A program made the position numbers and the translations under genes. A stretch of 64,000 nt of DNA from Butyricicoccus sp. OM04-18BH. Lineage in GTDB: Bacteria > Bacillota > Clostridia > Oscillospirales > Butyricicoccaceae. The stretch spans positions 372,001 through 436,000 of the forward strand of contig NZ_QULN01000001.1 in NCBI RefSeq assembly GCF_003481705.1, in the 5' to 3' direction. Shown here piece by piece: positions 1-9,921 of this stretch (its first letter is position 1; each line of letters opens with the position of its first letter). The notes beneath the pieces are model-generated. The model had not been told where the DNA came from. It made no database searches and saw nothing but the letters and a program-made list of their open reading frames with translations.

Positions 1-821
1 GCAAAGATGATCGGCATAACGCCGGATGCGTTGACCTTGATCGGCAGATGGGTGGACTGACCACCGTACATCTTGCGGCCGACAACGCGCTTTGCGTACT
101 GCACCGGGATGCGGCGCTCTGCATTGGACATGAATACGATGAACACTACGATGAAGATACCGATAATGATCATCAGGATTGCGGAAACGATGCCGCTCGT
201 GCCGGTCTGGAACAGGTTGCCCAGCGTGCGCATGAGCGACGGACCGCGGGATACGATACCTGCGAACAGGATGATCGAGATGCCGTTGCCGATACCCTTC
301 TGGGTGATGTGCTCACCCATCCACATGATCAGCGCGGTGCCTGCGGTGAAGGTCATAACGATCGTAGCGGCCGCCAGAACGCCCTTGTCAGAAAGGAAGC
401 CCTGGTTGCGCAGCAGAGCGTAGTAGGACAGACCCTGCAGCAGGCCGAGCAGAACGCCGACGTAGCGGGTCCAGCTTGCGATCTTCTTGCGGCCCTCCTC
501 GCCGCCGTCCTTTACCATGCGCTCGAGAGCGGGGATGGCGACGGTCAGCAGCTGAAGGATAATGGACGCATTGATATACGGAGTAATGCTCATGGCGAAG
601 ATCGTCGCACGCGACAGACCGCCGCCGGAGAACATATCCAGATAACCGAGCATCGAACCGTTGGTGCTTGCCTGCTCAAAATACTGAGCAAGCAGCTGGG
701 TGTCGATGAACGGAACCGGAATGCACGAACCGAAGCGGAAGATCAGGATGATAAACAGAGTATACAGGATCTTCTTGCGCAGTTCGGGCATAGCCCAGGC
801 GTTTTTAAGGGTTTGAAACAC
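1..821 (-). CDS. secY: Preprotein translocase subunit SecY (C-terminus outside window)
   Basis: SecY is the central channel of the Sec translocon in the cytoplasmic membrane. The 273 visible residues include the family N-terminus (FQTLKNAWAMPELRKKILYT), the first periplasmic stretch IPVPFID, and several hydrophobic helices; the gene runs off the left edge before the C-terminal helices. I place the start at a GTG one base after the rplO stop, because the GAGGTG at the end of rplO is well placed as a ribosome binding site and the next in-frame ATG lies inside the conserved N-terminus. It is the last visible gene of the spc operon, the usual place for secY. The rare start codon and near-contact with rplO suggest translational coupling. 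Confidence 0.95.
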   Translation of the reverse strand, partial: MFQTLKNAWAMPELRKKILYTLFIILIFRFGSCIPVPFIDTQLLAQYFEQASTNGSMLGYLDMFSGGGLSRATIFAMSITPYINASIILQLLTVAIPALERMVKDGGEEGRKKIASWTRYVGVLLGLLQGLSYYALLRNQGFLSDKGVLAAATIVMTFTAGTALIMWMGEHITQKGIGNGISIILFAGIVSRGPSLMRTLGNLFQTGTSGIVSAILMIIIGIFIVVFIVFMSNAERRIPVQYAKRVVGRKMYGGQSTHLPIKVNASGVMPIIF

Positions 822-822
822 C

Positions 823-1263
823 TTAAATCACCTCGGCCTTTCCGCCTGCGGCTTCGATCTTCTCCTTAGCGGACGCAGAGAACGCTGCTGCCTTGACAGT
901 CAGCTTCTTGGTGAGCGCGCCGTTACCGAGGATCTTGATGCCGTCGAGAGCATTCTTAACGATGCCGGCATTGCAGAGGATCTCTGCAGTTACCTCAGCG
1001 CCGTCTTCAAACTTCTCAAGAGCGGAAACATTGACCGGTGCGTAAGTGGTGCCGAAAATGTTGTGGAAACCACGCTTCGGCAGACGGCGTGCCAGAGGCA
1101 TCTGACCGCCTTCAAAACCCGGACGGACACCGCCGCCGGAACGGGCCCACTGGCCCTTGTGACCGCGGCCTGCGGTCTTGCCATTGCCGGAACCGGCGCC
1201 ACGGCCCTTGCGGTATGCCGGCTTGGTTGCGCCTGCGGCGGGCGTTAATTCATGCAGCTTCAT
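823..1263 (-). CDS. rplO: 50S ribosomal protein L15
   Basis: L15 is a late-assembly protein of the large ribosomal subunit. The 146-residue product has the family's Gly/Arg-rich basic N-terminal extension that reaches into 23S rRNA ([20 protein letters not shown]) followed by the compact C-terminal domain, at normal length. It starts three bases after rpmD and its end carries the ribosome binding site for secY, so rpmD, rplO and secY appear to be translated as a coupled set. Confidence 0.97.
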   Translation of the reverse strand: MKLHELTPAAGATKPAYRKGRGAGSGNGKTAGRGHKGQWARSGGGVRPGFEGGQMPLARRLPKRGFHNIFGTTYAPVNVSALEKFEDGAEVTAEILCNAGIVKNALDGIKILGNGALTKKLTVKAAAFSASAKEKIEAAGGKAEVI

Positions 1264-1266
1264 GGG

Positions 1267-1449
1267 TTACGCCTCCTCTACAACTTCGAGCAGGTAGCCG
1301 ATCTGCTGGAGCTTGCCGCGGGTCTGCGCGTTGTCCGGCTGAACGGTTACGTCGTTAATCTTCTTAAGCCCCAAAGAATGAGCGGTCGCAATGTGCTTCT
1401 CCAAGCGGCCGACCAGGCTCTTTTTCAGGGTAATCTTCATGTTAGCCAT
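1267..1449 (-). CDS. rpmD: 50S ribosomal protein L30
   Basis: L30 is a small peripheral protein of the large subunit. The 60-residue product shows the family pattern: an opening [11 protein letters not shown], then [31 protein letters not shown], which matches the bacterial short form. It lies between rpsE and rplO, the expected position in the spc operon. A well-spaced GAAAGGGG precedes the start. Confidence 0.96.
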   Translation of the reverse strand: MANMKITLKKSLVGRLEKHIATAHSLGLKKINDVTVQPDNAQTRGKLQQIGYLLEVVEEA

Positions 1450-1466
1450 TATAAGTTACCCCTTTC

Positions 1467-1970
1467 TTACAGTTCTTCTACAGCCTTGCCGCGTACAGCA
1501 GCAACCTGTGCAGCGCTGCGCATGCTCTTCAGACCCTGCATCGTTGCGGAAACAACGTTCTGCGGGTTGTTGGAGCGCAGGCACTTGGTGCGGATATCCT
1601 TGATGCCGGCAGCCTCTACGATTGCACGAACTGCACCGCCGGCGATAACGCCGGTACCGGGAGCAGCGGGCTTGAGCAGGACACGGCCTGCACCGAACTC
1701 GCCGATGATCTCGTGCGGGATAGTGGTACCCTTCATGGAAATCTTAACGAGGTTCTTCTTGGCGTCCTCGATGCCCTTGCGGATTGCGTCCGGAACCTCG
1801 GCAGCCTTGCCGGTGCCGAAGCCAACGGTACCCTTGCCGTCGCCTACAACAACCAGCGCGGAGAACTTCATCACGCGGCCGCCCTTAACGGTCTTGGATA
1901 CACGGTTGAGCGCTACGACGGTCTCGGAGTACTCGTCCTCACGCTTATCGTTTCTGTTAAACTGAGCCAT
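1467..1970 (-). CDS. rpsE: 30S ribosomal protein S5
   Basis: S5 contributes to decoding accuracy in the small subunit. The 167 residues contain the N-terminal double-stranded RNA-binding fold ([27 protein letters not shown]) with the flexible loop rich in Val, Lys and Gly where spectinomycin-resistance changes occur in other bacteria, and the C-terminal domain with [19 protein letters not shown]. Length is normal. It sits 19 bases after rplR with its own Shine-Dalgarno sequence. Confidence 0.97.
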   Translation of the reverse strand: MAQFNRNDKREDEYSETVVALNRVSKTVKGGRVMKFSALVVVGDGKGTVGFGTGKAAEVPDAIRKGIEDAKKNLVKISMKGTTIPHEIIGEFGAGRVLLKPAAPGTGVIAGGAVRAIVEAAGIKDIRTKCLRSNNPQNVVSATMQGLKSMRSAAQVAAVRGKAVEEL

Positions 1971-1989
1971 GTTTTACCTCCTCCCCGAC

Positions 1990-2349
1990 TTAAAACTGCA
2001 GGCCGCCCTCGCGGGCGCCATCTGCGAGCTCCTTCACGCGGCCGTGGTACACATAGCCGCCGCGATCGAATACGACGTTCTCAATGCCCTTAGCCTTGCA
2101 GCGCTCAGCAACGAGCTGGCCAATCTTCTTGGCTGCTTCCTTGTTGCCGCCGTACTCGGTGAAGTCCTTCTCAGCAGTCGAGGCGGATACCAGGGTAACA
2201 CCGGCGACATCGTCGATGACCTGTGCATAGATGTTCTTTGCGGAACGGAATACGTCCAGACGCGGACGATCGGCCGTACCGTTGATCTTAGCGCGTACGC
2301 GCTTGTGGCGCTGCAGACGCGCCTTGTTGGAGTCCTTCTTCGAAACCAT
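1990..2349 (-). CDS. rplR: 50S ribosomal protein L18
   Basis: L18 binds 5S rRNA with L5 and docks it onto the large subunit. The 119-residue product has a basic N-terminus ([15 protein letters not shown]), the [20 protein letters not shown] strand-loop typical of the family, and the conserved end [20 protein letters not shown]. It lies between rplF and rpsE in the standard order. Confidence 0.97.
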   Translation of the reverse strand: MVSKKDSNKARLQRHKRVRAKINGTADRPRLDVFRSAKNIYAQVIDDVAGVTLVSASTAEKDFTEYGGNKEAAKKIGQLVAERCKAKGIENVVFDRGGYVYHGRVKELADGAREGGLQF

Positions 2350-2370
2350 TTACTTACGCCTCTCCTTTCC

Positions 2371-2916
2371 TTACTTCTTCTTAGCGCCGGTCTTGCCTTC
2401 CTTGCGGCGGACAAACTCGTCAGCGTAGCGAATGCCCTTGCCCTTGTAGGGTTCCGGCGGACGCTTCTCGCGGACTTCCGCTGCAAACTGGCCGACCTTC
2501 TGCTTGTCAGGACCGGAGATGATGATCGTGTTCGGATTCGGAACGTCGATCGTGATGCCCTCGACCTCGCTCATGGTAACCTGATGCGAGTAACCGAGGT
2601 TCATAACCAGATCCTTGCCCTGCTTTGCTACACGGTAGCCTACGCCCTGTACGCTCAGCTCCTTCTTGAAGCCTTCGGTAACGCCTACGACCATGTTGTG
2701 GACCAGGCTGCGGGTCAGGCCGTGCAGTGCACGGTTGTGCTTGTCGTCGTTCGGACGAGTGACGAGGATTTCGTTGCCCTCCACCGCGATGTTCATGTTC
2801 GGATGGAATTCGCGGGTAAGGGTTGCCTTAGCGCCCTTTACGGTAACAACGTTGCCGTCAATCTTGACTTCAACGCCGGCCGGAATGGCAATCGGCATTC
2901 TACCAATTCGAGACAT
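2371..2916 (-). CDS. rplF: 50S ribosomal protein L6
   Basis: L6 lies near the base of the L7/L12 stalk and the factor-binding site. The product has 181 residues, the usual length, with two repeated alpha-beta domains. It begins [20 protein letters not shown] and carries the diagnostic C-terminal [25 protein letters not shown]. It starts 14 bases after rpsH and shares its spc-operon transcript. Confidence 0.97.
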   Translation of the reverse strand: MSRIGRMPIAIPAGVEVKIDGNVVTVKGAKATLTREFHPNMNIAVEGNEILVTRPNDDKHNRALHGLTRSLVHNMVVGVTEGFKKELSVQGVGYRVAKQGKDLVMNLGYSHQVTMSEVEGITIDVPNPNTIIISGPDKQKVGQFAAEVREKRPPEPYKGKGIRYADEFVRRKEGKTGAKKK

Positions 2917-2930
2917 TGTTTAAACCTCCC

Positions 2931-3329
2931 TTACCAAACGAATGCGAGAACTTCGCCGCCGACGTTCAGCTCGCGAGCCTTCTTGTCGGTCATGACGCCT
3001 CTCGACGTGGAAACGATGGCAACACCAAGGCCGCGAAGTACCTTCGGCAGCTCCTGTGCGCCGGCGTATACACGCAGGCCGGGCTTGGAAACGCGCTTGA
3101 TGCCGGTGATAGCCTTCTGACGGCCGTCAACGTACTTCAGAGCGATTCGGATGATGCCCTGCGTGTTGCCCTCTACAACCTCGAAAGACTTGATGTAGCC
3201 TTCGTCGAGCAGGATCTGGGCAATAGCCTTCTTCATTTTGGATGCGGGTACATCCACGCTGGCATGACGAGCATTGCCGGCGTTGCGGATACGGGTCAGC
3301 ATATCCGCGATGGGATCAGTGATCTGCAT
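2931..3329 (-). CDS. rpsH: 30S ribosomal protein S8
   Basis: S8 is a primary 16S rRNA-binding protein and, in enterobacteria, the translational repressor of the spc operon. The 132 residues open with [29 protein letters not shown] and end with the RNA-binding [26 protein letters not shown]. Its immediate upstream region is unusual: instead of following rpsN closely, it is separated by 732 bases holding two terminator-like hairpins and a repeat element, so the gene may have its own promoter or depend on read-through. Confidence 0.97.
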   Translation of the reverse strand: MQITDPIADMLTRIRNAGNARHASVDVPASKMKKAIAQILLDEGYIKSFEVVEGNTQGIIRIALKYVDGRQKAITGIKRVSKPGLRVYAGAQELPKVLRGLGVAIVSTSRGVMTDKKARELNVGGEVLAFVW

Positions 3330-3368
3330 AAATGCTCTCCTTTACAAGAAGTTTGGGGGTAGTGCAGC

Positions 3369-3403
3369 AATCGAGCGCCGGTGGGTTAATCCGGTTCTGA
3401 TTT
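3369..3403 (-). other. Hairpin with ATTAACC loop upstream of rpsH
   Basis: Read on the operon strand, AATC..CCGG pairs with CCGG..GATT around an ATTAACC loop, about 40 bases before the rpsH start. A second hairpin with the same loop but different flanking bases lies upstream of rplC at 10705-10733. Sharing between two ribosomal leaders suggests a repeat or a regulatory RNA motif; function unknown. Confidence 0.5.
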
Positions 3404-3477
3404 GTCTGTTTGCCTCCCACTTTTCTTTACACTGTTCGTGGCCCTTCCACGGACAGCGGCTATGGGGATAAAAAATA

Positions 3478-3504
3478 CGCTGGCCTGAACGAACCAGACC
3501 AGCG
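3478..3504 (-). terminator. Terminator-like hairpin between rpsN and rpsH
   Basis: On the minus strand CGCTGG and CCAGCG (with an inner CTG/CAG) form a stem followed by TATTTTTT. It lies in the leader of rpsH, downstream of rpsN, so it may stop or attenuate read-through. A TATAAT on the same strand at 3508-3513, with a poor -35 (TTGTAG) 17 bases upstream, sits directly in front of it. Confidence 0.55.
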
Positions 3505-3789
3505 TTTATTATAACACAGCAAAGCATTGACTACAATCGGGAAAAGTGCTGATTTTGCGTCTTTTTTCACGTTGTTTGCAGTCAAATCGCTAAGATACAG
3601 GTTATAACGGCAGGTCGGCCGTTTTTGGCCGCTCCAGAAACCACGCCGTATGAAACGGTTGATGGCTAATGGGCGTGGCGACGATTTTCGCCGCTCAGTA
3701 CGCCTGATGCGCACTGTTATTAGTATACACTATTCCAGTCGTATCGCGCAAGTCTTTTTTTCAAAAAAGTGAAAAAATTTCGTGCGCTG

Positions 3790-4022
3790 CTTCCTGCCGC
3801 ATTTCGGCGCGCAAGCGCCGGAACAGGCAGGACAGGCCTGCCGCAGCAGGCCGCATAAAATTCCCCATAAAAGTCCAGCTCTGCCGGACTTTTATACCGC
3901 TGCCCGCGCCGCGGCGGCGCGGCCTCGTCCGCCGTGCGGACGAGAGGGGGTTATCGCCCCCGGTTTCTCCGGAACCGGGGGCGTATCTAAGGGGGACAGC
4001 GTCCCCCTTAGAAGGAGAGACG
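3790..4022. repeat. Multi-hairpin intergenic repeat, family A copy 1
   Basis: A chain of inverted repeats separates rpsN from rpsH. The order on the plus strand is AAAAGTCC..GGACTTTT, a GC-only palindrome, CTCGTCCG..CGGACGAG, a stem built on CGCCCCCGG..CCGGGGGCG, and TAAGGGGGAC..GTCCCCCTTA. The same chain recurs at 8800-8990 between rplB and rplW with the same linkers but different stem sequences. No protein is encoded here. Confidence 0.75.
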
Positions 4023-4053
4023 AAAAAAGCACCCCGTAAAGGGGTGCCTTTTG
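4023..4053 (-). terminator. Terminator-like hairpin after rpsN
   Basis: On the minus strand GGCACCCC, a TTTAC loop and GGGGTGC are followed by TTTTTT, only about ten bases beyond the rpsN stop. It is a textbook intrinsic terminator in the middle of the ribosomal operon, implying partial termination or an independent promoter for the distal genes. Confidence 0.8.
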
Positions 4054-4061
4054 AAGCGTCT

Positions 4062-4247
4062 TTACCAGGATGCCTTGCGAACGCCCGGGATCTGGCCCTT
4101 GTAAGCCAGCTCGCGGAAGCAGATACGGCAAACGCCGTAGTCGCGCAGGTAAGCGTGGGGACGGCCGCAGATCTTGCAGCGGTTGTAAGCACGAACGGAG
4201 AACTTCGGCTTCGCCTGCTGCTTGAGTACCATAGACTTCTTAGCCAT
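4062..4247 (-). CDS. rpsN: 30S ribosomal protein S14, zinc-binding type Z
   Basis: S14 is a head protein of the small subunit. The 61-residue product is the short zinc-ribbon form: C-x-x-C in [11 protein letters not shown] and a second C-x-x-C in VCRICFREL, ending in the conserved PGVRKASW. The zinc form is typical of Gram-positive spc operons. It follows rplE by 16 bases and is followed at once by a strong terminator-like hairpin. Confidence 0.97.
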   Translation of the reverse strand: MAKKSMVLKQQAKPKFSVRAYNRCKICGRPHAYLRDYGVCRICFRELAYKGQIPGVRKASW

Positions 4248-4263
4248 TGATCAATTCTCCTCC

Positions 4264-4809
4264 TTACTTCTCGAACGGAGCGCCCATCAGAGTAAGCAGC
4301 TCCTTCGCTTCTTCGTCAGTGTTTGCGGTGGTGCAGATGACGATGTTCATGCCGCGCAGCTTGTCGATCTGCTCGTAGGAAATCTCCGGGAAGATCAGCT
4401 GCTCGGTGAGGCCGAGGGAATAGTTGCCGCGGCCGTCGAACGCGTCGCCGTTGATGCCGCGGAAGTCGCGGACACGCGGCAGAGCTACGTTGAACAGGCG
4501 GTCGAGGAACTCCCACATACGGTTGTGGCGCAGGGTAACCTTAACGCCTACCGGCATACCCTCACGCAGCTTGAAGTTTGCGATGGACTTCTTAGCGTGG
4601 GTGATGATCGGCTTCTGGCCGGAAATCGCGGTTACGTCGCGGACGATAGCCTCGATAACCTTGGAGTTACCGTTTGCTTCCTTGCCGCAGCCGACGTTGA
4701 TGACGACCTTGTCGATCTTCGGGATCTGCATAACGCTCTCATACTCGAACTTCTTCATCAGAGCAGGCGCAACGTCCGCAGTATACTTTGCTTTCATATT
4801 CGGAACCAT
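4264..4809 (-). CDS. rplE: 50S ribosomal protein L5
   Basis: L5 binds 5S rRNA and contacts the P-site tRNA. The 181-residue product has the family core [46 protein letters not shown] and the ending LLTLMGAPF. The start chosen is the ATG nine bases after GAGGAGG; an internal ATG four codons later is possible but less well spaced. Confidence 0.97.
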   Translation of the reverse strand: MVPNMKAKYTADVAPALMKKFEYESVMQIPKIDKVVINVGCGKEANGNSKVIEAIVRDVTAISGQKPIITHAKKSIANFKLREGMPVGVKVTLRHNRMWEFLDRLFNVALPRVRDFRGINGDAFDGRGNYSLGLTEQLIFPEISYEQIDKLRGMNIVICTTANTDEEAKELLTLMGAPFEK

Positions 4810-4828
4810 TTATTGCAACCTCCTCTTC

Positions 4829-5146
4829 TTAAAGTGTCTCGCCGCAGTGCTTGCACACTACGAGCTTCGCGCCGTTCTCAGCAAACTTGTGTGCCGGACG
4901 GGTCGGCTTGTTGCACTTCGGGCAGACCTTCATGACCTTGCAGGCACGAACGGCGCCCTCGCGCTCTACGATGCCGCCGGTCTCACCCTGGCGGCGGGGC
5001 TTGGTGTGGCACTTGACCATGTTCACACCCTCGATTACTACCATACCCTTCTTCGGGTCTACGGACAGAACCTTGCCGCGCTTGCCCTTTTCCTTACCGG
5101 AAAGAACGACTGCGGTGTCGCCCGTCTTTACATGCAAATTGTTCAT
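4829..5146 (-). CDS. rplX: 50S ribosomal protein L24
   Basis: L24 initiates assembly of the large subunit on 23S rRNA domain I. The 105 residues start with a KOW motif (VKTGDTAVVLSGKEKGKRGKVLSVDPKKGMVVIEGVN). The C-terminal part has four cysteines in two C-x-x-C pairs (VCPKCNKPTR, VCKHCGETL), a zinc-ribbon-like tail seen in some but not all bacterial L24. It lies between rplN and rplE. Confidence 0.96.
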   Translation of the reverse strand: MNNLHVKTGDTAVVLSGKEKGKRGKVLSVDPKKGMVVIEGVNMVKCHTKPRRQGETGGIVEREGAVRACKVMKVCPKCNKPTRPAHKFAENGAKLVVCKHCGETL

Positions 5147-5161
5147 TTGTTGGCGACCTCC

Positions 5162-5530
5162 TTACAGTACTTCCGGAGCAAGCGACAGGATCTTCATGTA
5201 GTCCTTGTCACGCAGCTCACGAGCGACAGGCCCAAAGATACGGGTGCCGCGGGGGTTTTTGTCATCACGAATGATAACGCCAGCGTTCTCGTCAAAGCGG
5301 ATATAGCTGCCGTCTGCACGGCGCAGGCCCTTAACGGTGCGGACGATGACAGCCTTGACTACGTCGCCCTTCTTAACGCCGCCGCCCGGGGTGCACTTGC
5401 GCACCGAGCAGACAACTACGTCACCGATGTTGCCGTACTTGCGAGCAGAGCCGCCGAGAACACGGATTACCTTCAGTTCCTTTGCGCCGCTGTTGTCAGC
5501 TGCACGCAGAAAGCTTTCCTGCTGAACCAT
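5162..5530 (-). CDS. rplN: 50S ribosomal protein L14
   Basis: L14 sits at the subunit interface and forms bridge B8. The 122 residues are typical: [26 protein letters not shown], then [33 protein letters not shown] and the end [21 protein letters not shown] sequence. Normal length; 12 bases separate it from rpsQ. Confidence 0.98.
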   Translation of the reverse strand: MVQQESFLRAADNSGAKELKVIRVLGGSARKYGNIGDVVVCSVRKCTPGGGVKKGDVVKAVIVRTVKGLRRADGSYIRFDENAGVIIRDDKNPRGTRIFGPVARELRDKDYMKILSLAPEVL

Positions 5531-5542
5531 GTGCTCTCCTCC

Positions 5543-5800
5543 TTACTTTGCCTTCTCGATAATCTCGACCAGTCTCCAGCGCTTGTCCTTGGACAGCGGA
5601 CGGGTCTCCATTACCTTTACCTTGTCGCCGATCTTGCACTCGTTGTTCTCGTCGTGCGCCTTCAGCTTATAGGTGTGCGGAATAACCTTCTTGTACAGAG
5701 GATGTGCTACACGATCCTCGATTGCTACGACAATGGTCTTGTCCATCTTATCGGAAACGACCTTGCCTACTCGCGTTTTGCGTAATGCTCTTTCGCTCAT
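5543..5800 (-). CDS. rpsQ: 30S ribosomal protein S17
   Basis: S17 is an early-binding small-subunit protein with an OB fold. The 85-residue product shows [21 protein letters not shown], the loop HPLYKKVI, and [14 protein letters not shown] [27 protein letters not shown]. Length and place between rpmC and rplN are standard. Confidence 0.97.
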   Translation of the reverse strand: MSERALRKTRVGKVVSDKMDKTIVVAIEDRVAHPLYKKVIPHTYKLKAHDENNECKIGDKVKVMETRPLSKDKRWRLVEIIEKAK

Positions 5801-5818
5801 AATATTCGTTTCCCTCCT

Positions 5819-6022
5819 TTATGCCTTCTCCGCGAGCTGCTTCTCACGGATTACGGTGTTGACTCGAGCAATGTCGTGCTTGACTTCATTGATCTTGTTG
5901 GTGTTGTCGAGCTGATTGGTAGCGAGCTGCAGACGGAGGTTGAAGAGGTCCTTCTTCAGCTCACCGAGCTTTGCAGACAGCTCCTCAGCCGTCAGTTCTC
6001 TGATCTCAGATGCCTTCATCAT
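5819..6022 (-). CDS. rpmC: 50S ribosomal protein L29
   Basis: L29 lies near the polypeptide exit tunnel, where it helps form the docking site for trigger factor and SRP. The 67 residues form the two-helix family fold ([37 protein letters not shown], then a second helix ending [10 protein letters not shown]). Two ATG codons are adjacent (6022 and 6019); the first overlaps the rplP stop as ATGA, indicating coupling to rplP. Confidence 0.96.
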   Translation of the reverse strand: MMKASEIRELTAEELSAKLGELKKDLFNLRLQLATNQLDNTNKINEVKHDIARVNTVIREKQLAEKA

Positions 6023-6447
6023 GCTTCACCGCCATTCTTCTGCTCACGGGCAACGAACTTGGTCTTGCAGGGCAGCTTGTGGCTTGCCAGACGCAGCGCC
6101 TCACGAGCAACTTCCTCGGAAACGCCTGCGATCTCGAACAGGACACGGCCCGGCTTAACTACTGCAACCCAGTACTCGGGTGCGCCCTTACCGGAACCCA
6201 TTCGGGTGCCGGCCGGCTGCTGAGTTACCGGCTTGTCGGGGAAAATCTTGATCCATACCTGACCGCCACGCTTGGTGTAACGGGTCATTGCGATACGGGC
6301 TGCCTCGATCTGGTTCGAGGTGATCCAGCACGGCTCGGTAGCCTGCAGACCGAACTCACCGTTCGATACGAAGTTACCGCGGGTTGCCTTGCCGGTCATA
6401 CGACCGCGCTGTACGCGACGGTATTTAACTCTCTTAGGGAGCAGCAT
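6019..6447 (-). CDS. rplP: 50S ribosomal protein L16
   Basis: L16 lies close to the A-site tRNA and peptidyl transferase centre. The 142 residues begin [24 protein letters not shown] and include [48 protein letters not shown], the family signature. It overlaps rpsC by one base at its start and rpmC by four at its end. Confidence 0.98.
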   Translation of the reverse strand: MLLPKRVKYRRVQRGRMTGKATRGNFVSNGEFGLQATEPCWITSNQIEAARIAMTRYTKRGGQVWIKIFPDKPVTQQPAGTRMGSGKGAPEYWVAVVKPGRVLFEIAGVSEEVAREALRLASHKLPCKTKFVAREQKNGGEA

Positions 6448-7226
6448 TAGCGGTTGCCTCCTTCCTGACGGGGTGCGCGACGCTCGCCACGGTTGAAGTC
6501 ACGACGGCCGCCGCGACGGTCATCACGGCCACCGCGACGCTCGCGGCGCTCGAATGCCGGCTTCGGAGCCTCGATGGAACGGCCCAGACGCGGACCGCCG
6601 TGGAGAACCTCACCCTTGTAGATCCAAACCTTAACGCCGATGCGACCATAGGTGGTAGCGGCCTCGGCAAAGCCATAGTCGATGTCCGCACGCAGGGTCT
6701 GCAGCGGAATGGTGCCTTCATGGTAGTGCTCGGTACGAGCGATCTCGGCGCCGCCCAGACGGCCACCGCAGGATACCTTGATACCCTTTGCGCCCATGCG
6801 CATTGCACGACCCATGCACTGCTTCATTGCACGGCGGAAACCGATGCGCTTCTCGAGCTGAGCTGCAATGTTCTCAGCTACCAGGGTAGCGTTGGTGTCC
6901 GGGTTCTTAATCTCGATGATCGAGCAGCGAACCTTCTTGCCGTACTTCTTGGTCAGCTCTTCCTCGAGCTTCTTGATGTCCTCGCCGCCGCGGCCGACAA
7001 CCATGCCCGGACGCGCGCACTGGATCATGATCTTGATCTCGTCGTTCTTACGCTCGATCTCGATCGCCGGAACGCCTGCATCGAACAGACGCTTCTTCAG
7101 TTCCTTACGGATGTTGTAGTCTTCCACGAGGAGGTCGCCGAACGCATTGTCCTTTGCGAACCAACGGGAATCCCAATTCTTGATAACGCCGACACGGAGA
7201 CCGTTCGGATTTACTTTCTGGCCCAT
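6447..7226 (-). CDS. rpsC: 30S ribosomal protein S3 with Arg/Gly-rich tail
   Basis: S3 lines the mRNA entry channel and contributes to helicase activity there. The product has an N-terminal KH domain ([21 protein letters not shown], with the KH-type GRGG loop) and the C-terminal S3 domain ([36 protein letters not shown]). At 259 residues it is longer than the common bacterial form of about 210-235, because it ends with a run of some 35 residues rich in Arg, Gly and Asp ([17 protein letters not shown] and on). It overlaps rplP by one base. Confidence 0.97.
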   Translation of the reverse strand: MGQKVNPNGLRVGVIKNWDSRWFAKDNAFGDLLVEDYNIRKELKKRLFDAGVPAIEIERKNDEIKIMIQCARPGMVVGRGGEDIKKLEEELTKKYGKKVRCSIIEIKNPDTNATLVAENIAAQLEKRIGFRRAMKQCMGRAMRMGAKGIKVSCGGRLGGAEIARTEHYHEGTIPLQTLRADIDYGFAEAATTYGRIGVKVWIYKGEVLHGGPRLGRSIEAPKPAFERRERRGGRDDRRGGRRDFNRGERRAPRQEGGNR

Positions 7227-7239
7227 TGATTACCCTCCC

Positions 7240-7575
7240 TTATTCTTTCTCGCCAAGAACCAGCGTGATGTGCGAGGTTCTCTTGAGGATTCGATATGCA
7301 CGGCCCTGTGCACGCGGCATAACGCGCTTCATAACCGGGCCGGGACCGACGTGAACTTCCTTGACAAACAGCTTGTCAGTGTTCATGCCGTGGTTGTTCT
7401 CAGCATTCGCGACGGCGCTCTTGAGGAGCTTCTCCATCGGCTCGCATGCTGCCTTGGGGGTATTCATGATAATGGCCATAGCCTCGCCCGCATCCTTGCC
7501 GCGGATCAGATCGCAGATCAGCTTGATCTTTCGCGGAGTCATGCGCACGTTGCGTACGATTGCTCTTGCTTCCAT
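7240..7575 (-). CDS. rplV: 50S ribosomal protein L22
   Basis: L22 extends a long beta hairpin into the peptide exit tunnel. The 111 residues include [25 protein letters not shown] at the start and the hairpin region [37 protein letters not shown]. The length is normal; macrolide-resistance changes in other species map to this hairpin, and I see no insertion there. Confidence 0.97.
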   Translation of the reverse strand: MEARAIVRNVRMTPRKIKLICDLIRGKDAGEAMAIIMNTPKAACEPMEKLLKSAVANAENNHGMNTDKLFVKEVHVGPGPVMKRVMPRAQGRAYRILKRTSHITLVLGEKE

Positions 7576-7592
7576 GTTACTTTAACTCCTCC

Positions 7593-7874
7593 TTACTTGC
7601 CGTTATTGGAGGTCTTGCTGCCCGCGTGACCCTTGTAGGTACGGGTGGGAGCAAACTCGCCCAGCTTGTGACCAACCATATCCTCGGTAACATATACCGG
7701 AACATGCTTGCGGCCATCGTGTACTGCGATGGTGTGACCGACGAACTCGGGGAAGATCGTGGAAGCGCGGGACCAGGTCTTGAGGACCTTCTTCTCGCCC
7801 TTTTCGTTCATTTCAACGACTCTTTTGATCAGCTCAGGAGCCACAAAAGGGCCTTTCTTAATGCTTCTGCCCAT
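7593..7874 (-). CDS. rpsS: 30S ribosomal protein S19
   Basis: S19 forms a head complex with S13 and takes part in intersubunit bridges. The 93-residue product starts [18 protein letters not shown] and contains [53 protein letters not shown], nearly invariant in bacteria. It follows rplB closely with its own ribosome binding site. Confidence 0.98.
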   Translation of the reverse strand: MGRSIKKGPFVAPELIKRVVEMNEKGEKKVLKTWSRASTIFPEFVGHTIAVHDGRKHVPVYVTEDMVGHKLGEFAPTRTYKGHAGSKTSNNGK

Positions 7875-7892
7875 CTTAAGATAACTCCTTTC

Positions 7893-8726
<834 letters not shown>

Positions 8727-8799
8727 TTGGAATTTCAACTCCTTGATTCGTTATTATCGGGGTGGCTTCCCCATACACATACCTGTCAGAAGCTCTCGC

Positions 8800-8990
8800 T
8801 TCGAGCAGGCTTTATATCGCCCCGCAGAGGCGCTGTAAAAGTACGGCTCTGCCGGACTTTTACACCACTGCTTCGGGACACGTGTCCCGAACCTCGTCCG
8901 CTGTGCGGACGAGAGGGGGGTATCGAGAAAAGTTTCCTTGGGAACTTTTCTCGTATATAGGGGGGACGGAGTCCCTCCTATACATTTTAC
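8800..8990. repeat. Multi-hairpin intergenic repeat, family A copy 2
   Basis: Between rplB and rplW lies the second copy of the chain seen at 3790-4022, in the same orientation. Shared pieces are the CTCTGCCGGACTTTTA hairpin, CTCGTCCG..CGGACGAG, and a final GGGGGGAC..GTCCCTCC hairpin. Two stems have changed on both arms: CGGGACAC/GTGTCCCG replaces the GC palindrome and CGAGAAAAG/CTTTTCTCG replaces CGCCCCCGG/CCGGGGGCG. The rest of the interval (8727-8800) shows no gene. Confidence 0.75.
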
Positions 8991-9280
8991 ATCATGTTCT
9001 CGAAGATCTCGATCTTCTTGGAGTCAGCGGTCAGAGTTACGACTGCCTTCTTGATGTCGGGGCGCTTGCCGACGTGGACGCCCATGCGCTTCCACTTGCC
9101 CGGCAGCTTGATGGTGTTGACCTTAGCGACCTTGACGCCGAAGATTTCCTCAACGGCCTTCTTGATCTCGATCTTGCCTGCGTCAACAGCAACCTCGAAG
9201 GTGTACTTGTTGTCCTGTGCACCCATCATGGAACGCTCGGTGATAACCGGCTTCTTGATAATGTCGTATGCGAACTTCAT
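8987..9280 (-). CDS. rplW: 50S ribosomal protein L23
   Basis: L23 surrounds the exit tunnel mouth and is the main docking site for trigger factor. The 97 residues include [14 protein letters not shown], the family opening, and [33 protein letters not shown]. Its start overlaps the rplD stop by one base. Confidence 0.97.
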   Translation of the reverse strand: MKFAYDIIKKPVITERSMMGAQDNKYTFEVAVDAGKIEIKKAVEEIFGVKVAKVNTIKLPGKWKRMGVHVGKRPDIKKAVVTLTADSKKIEIFENMM

Positions 9281-9903
9281 TATGCGTATACCTCCTGAAG
9301 CTTCTCAACTGCTGCCTTGTCGATGATGAACTTGTCAGCATTGAGGATCTCGTATACATTGAGGGTGGACGCGATCGTGGTGCGAACGCCCGGGATGTTA
9401 GCCGCAGACTTAACTACGTTTACGCGAACCTCCGGGGTAACGACCAGGCTCTTGCCGGTTGCCTCGATTGCATTGAGGAAGCCAACGAAGTTCTTGGTCT
9501 TGATCTCGCCCATGTCCAGACCGTCGATGACGATGATCTCGCCTGCTGCTGCCTTAGCGGACAGAGCGGAGAGCATTGCCAGACGCTTGGTCTTCTTGGT
9601 CAGGCTGTAATTGTAGGAACGCGGCTTCGGGCCGAGGGCAATACCGCCGTGGGTCCACTGCGGAGAGCGGATCGAACCCTGACGAGCGCGGCCGGTGCCC
9701 TTCTGGCGCCACGGCTTGATGCCGCCGCCACGAACCTCTGCGCGGGTCAGCGTGGACTGAGTGCCCTGACGCTGGTTAGCCAGGTAATTCTTTACTGCAG
9801 CGTGTACGACAGTCATGTTCGGCTCGATACCGAAAACAGCTGCGTTCAGCTCCATTTCGCCGGTCTTCTTACCGGTCATATCAAAAACTGCTACTGTAGG
9901 CAT
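9280..9903 (-). CDS. rplD: 50S ribosomal protein L4
   Basis: L4 lines the exit tunnel with an extended loop and in enterobacteria represses the S10 operon. The 207 residues contain the loop region [52 protein letters not shown] and the globular C-terminal domain. The length is normal and the gene lies between rplC and rplW as expected. Confidence 0.97.
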   Translation of the reverse strand: MPTVAVFDMTGKKTGEMELNAAVFGIEPNMTVVHAAVKNYLANQRQGTQSTLTRAEVRGGGIKPWRQKGTGRARQGSIRSPQWTHGGIALGPKPRSYNYSLTKKTKRLAMLSALSAKAAAGEIIVIDGLDMGEIKTKNFVGFLNAIEATGKSLVVTPEVRVNVVKSAANIPGVRTTIASTLNVYEILNADKFIIDKAAVEKLQEVYA

Positions 9904-9921
9904 GAGTTGCTCCTCCTTCCC

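Noticed and set aside
3460..3714. An 84-codon minus-strand frame in the rpsH-rpsN interval
   Set aside because: Its translation is Arg-rich and featureless, lacks a good ribosome binding site and runs through the terminator hairpin.
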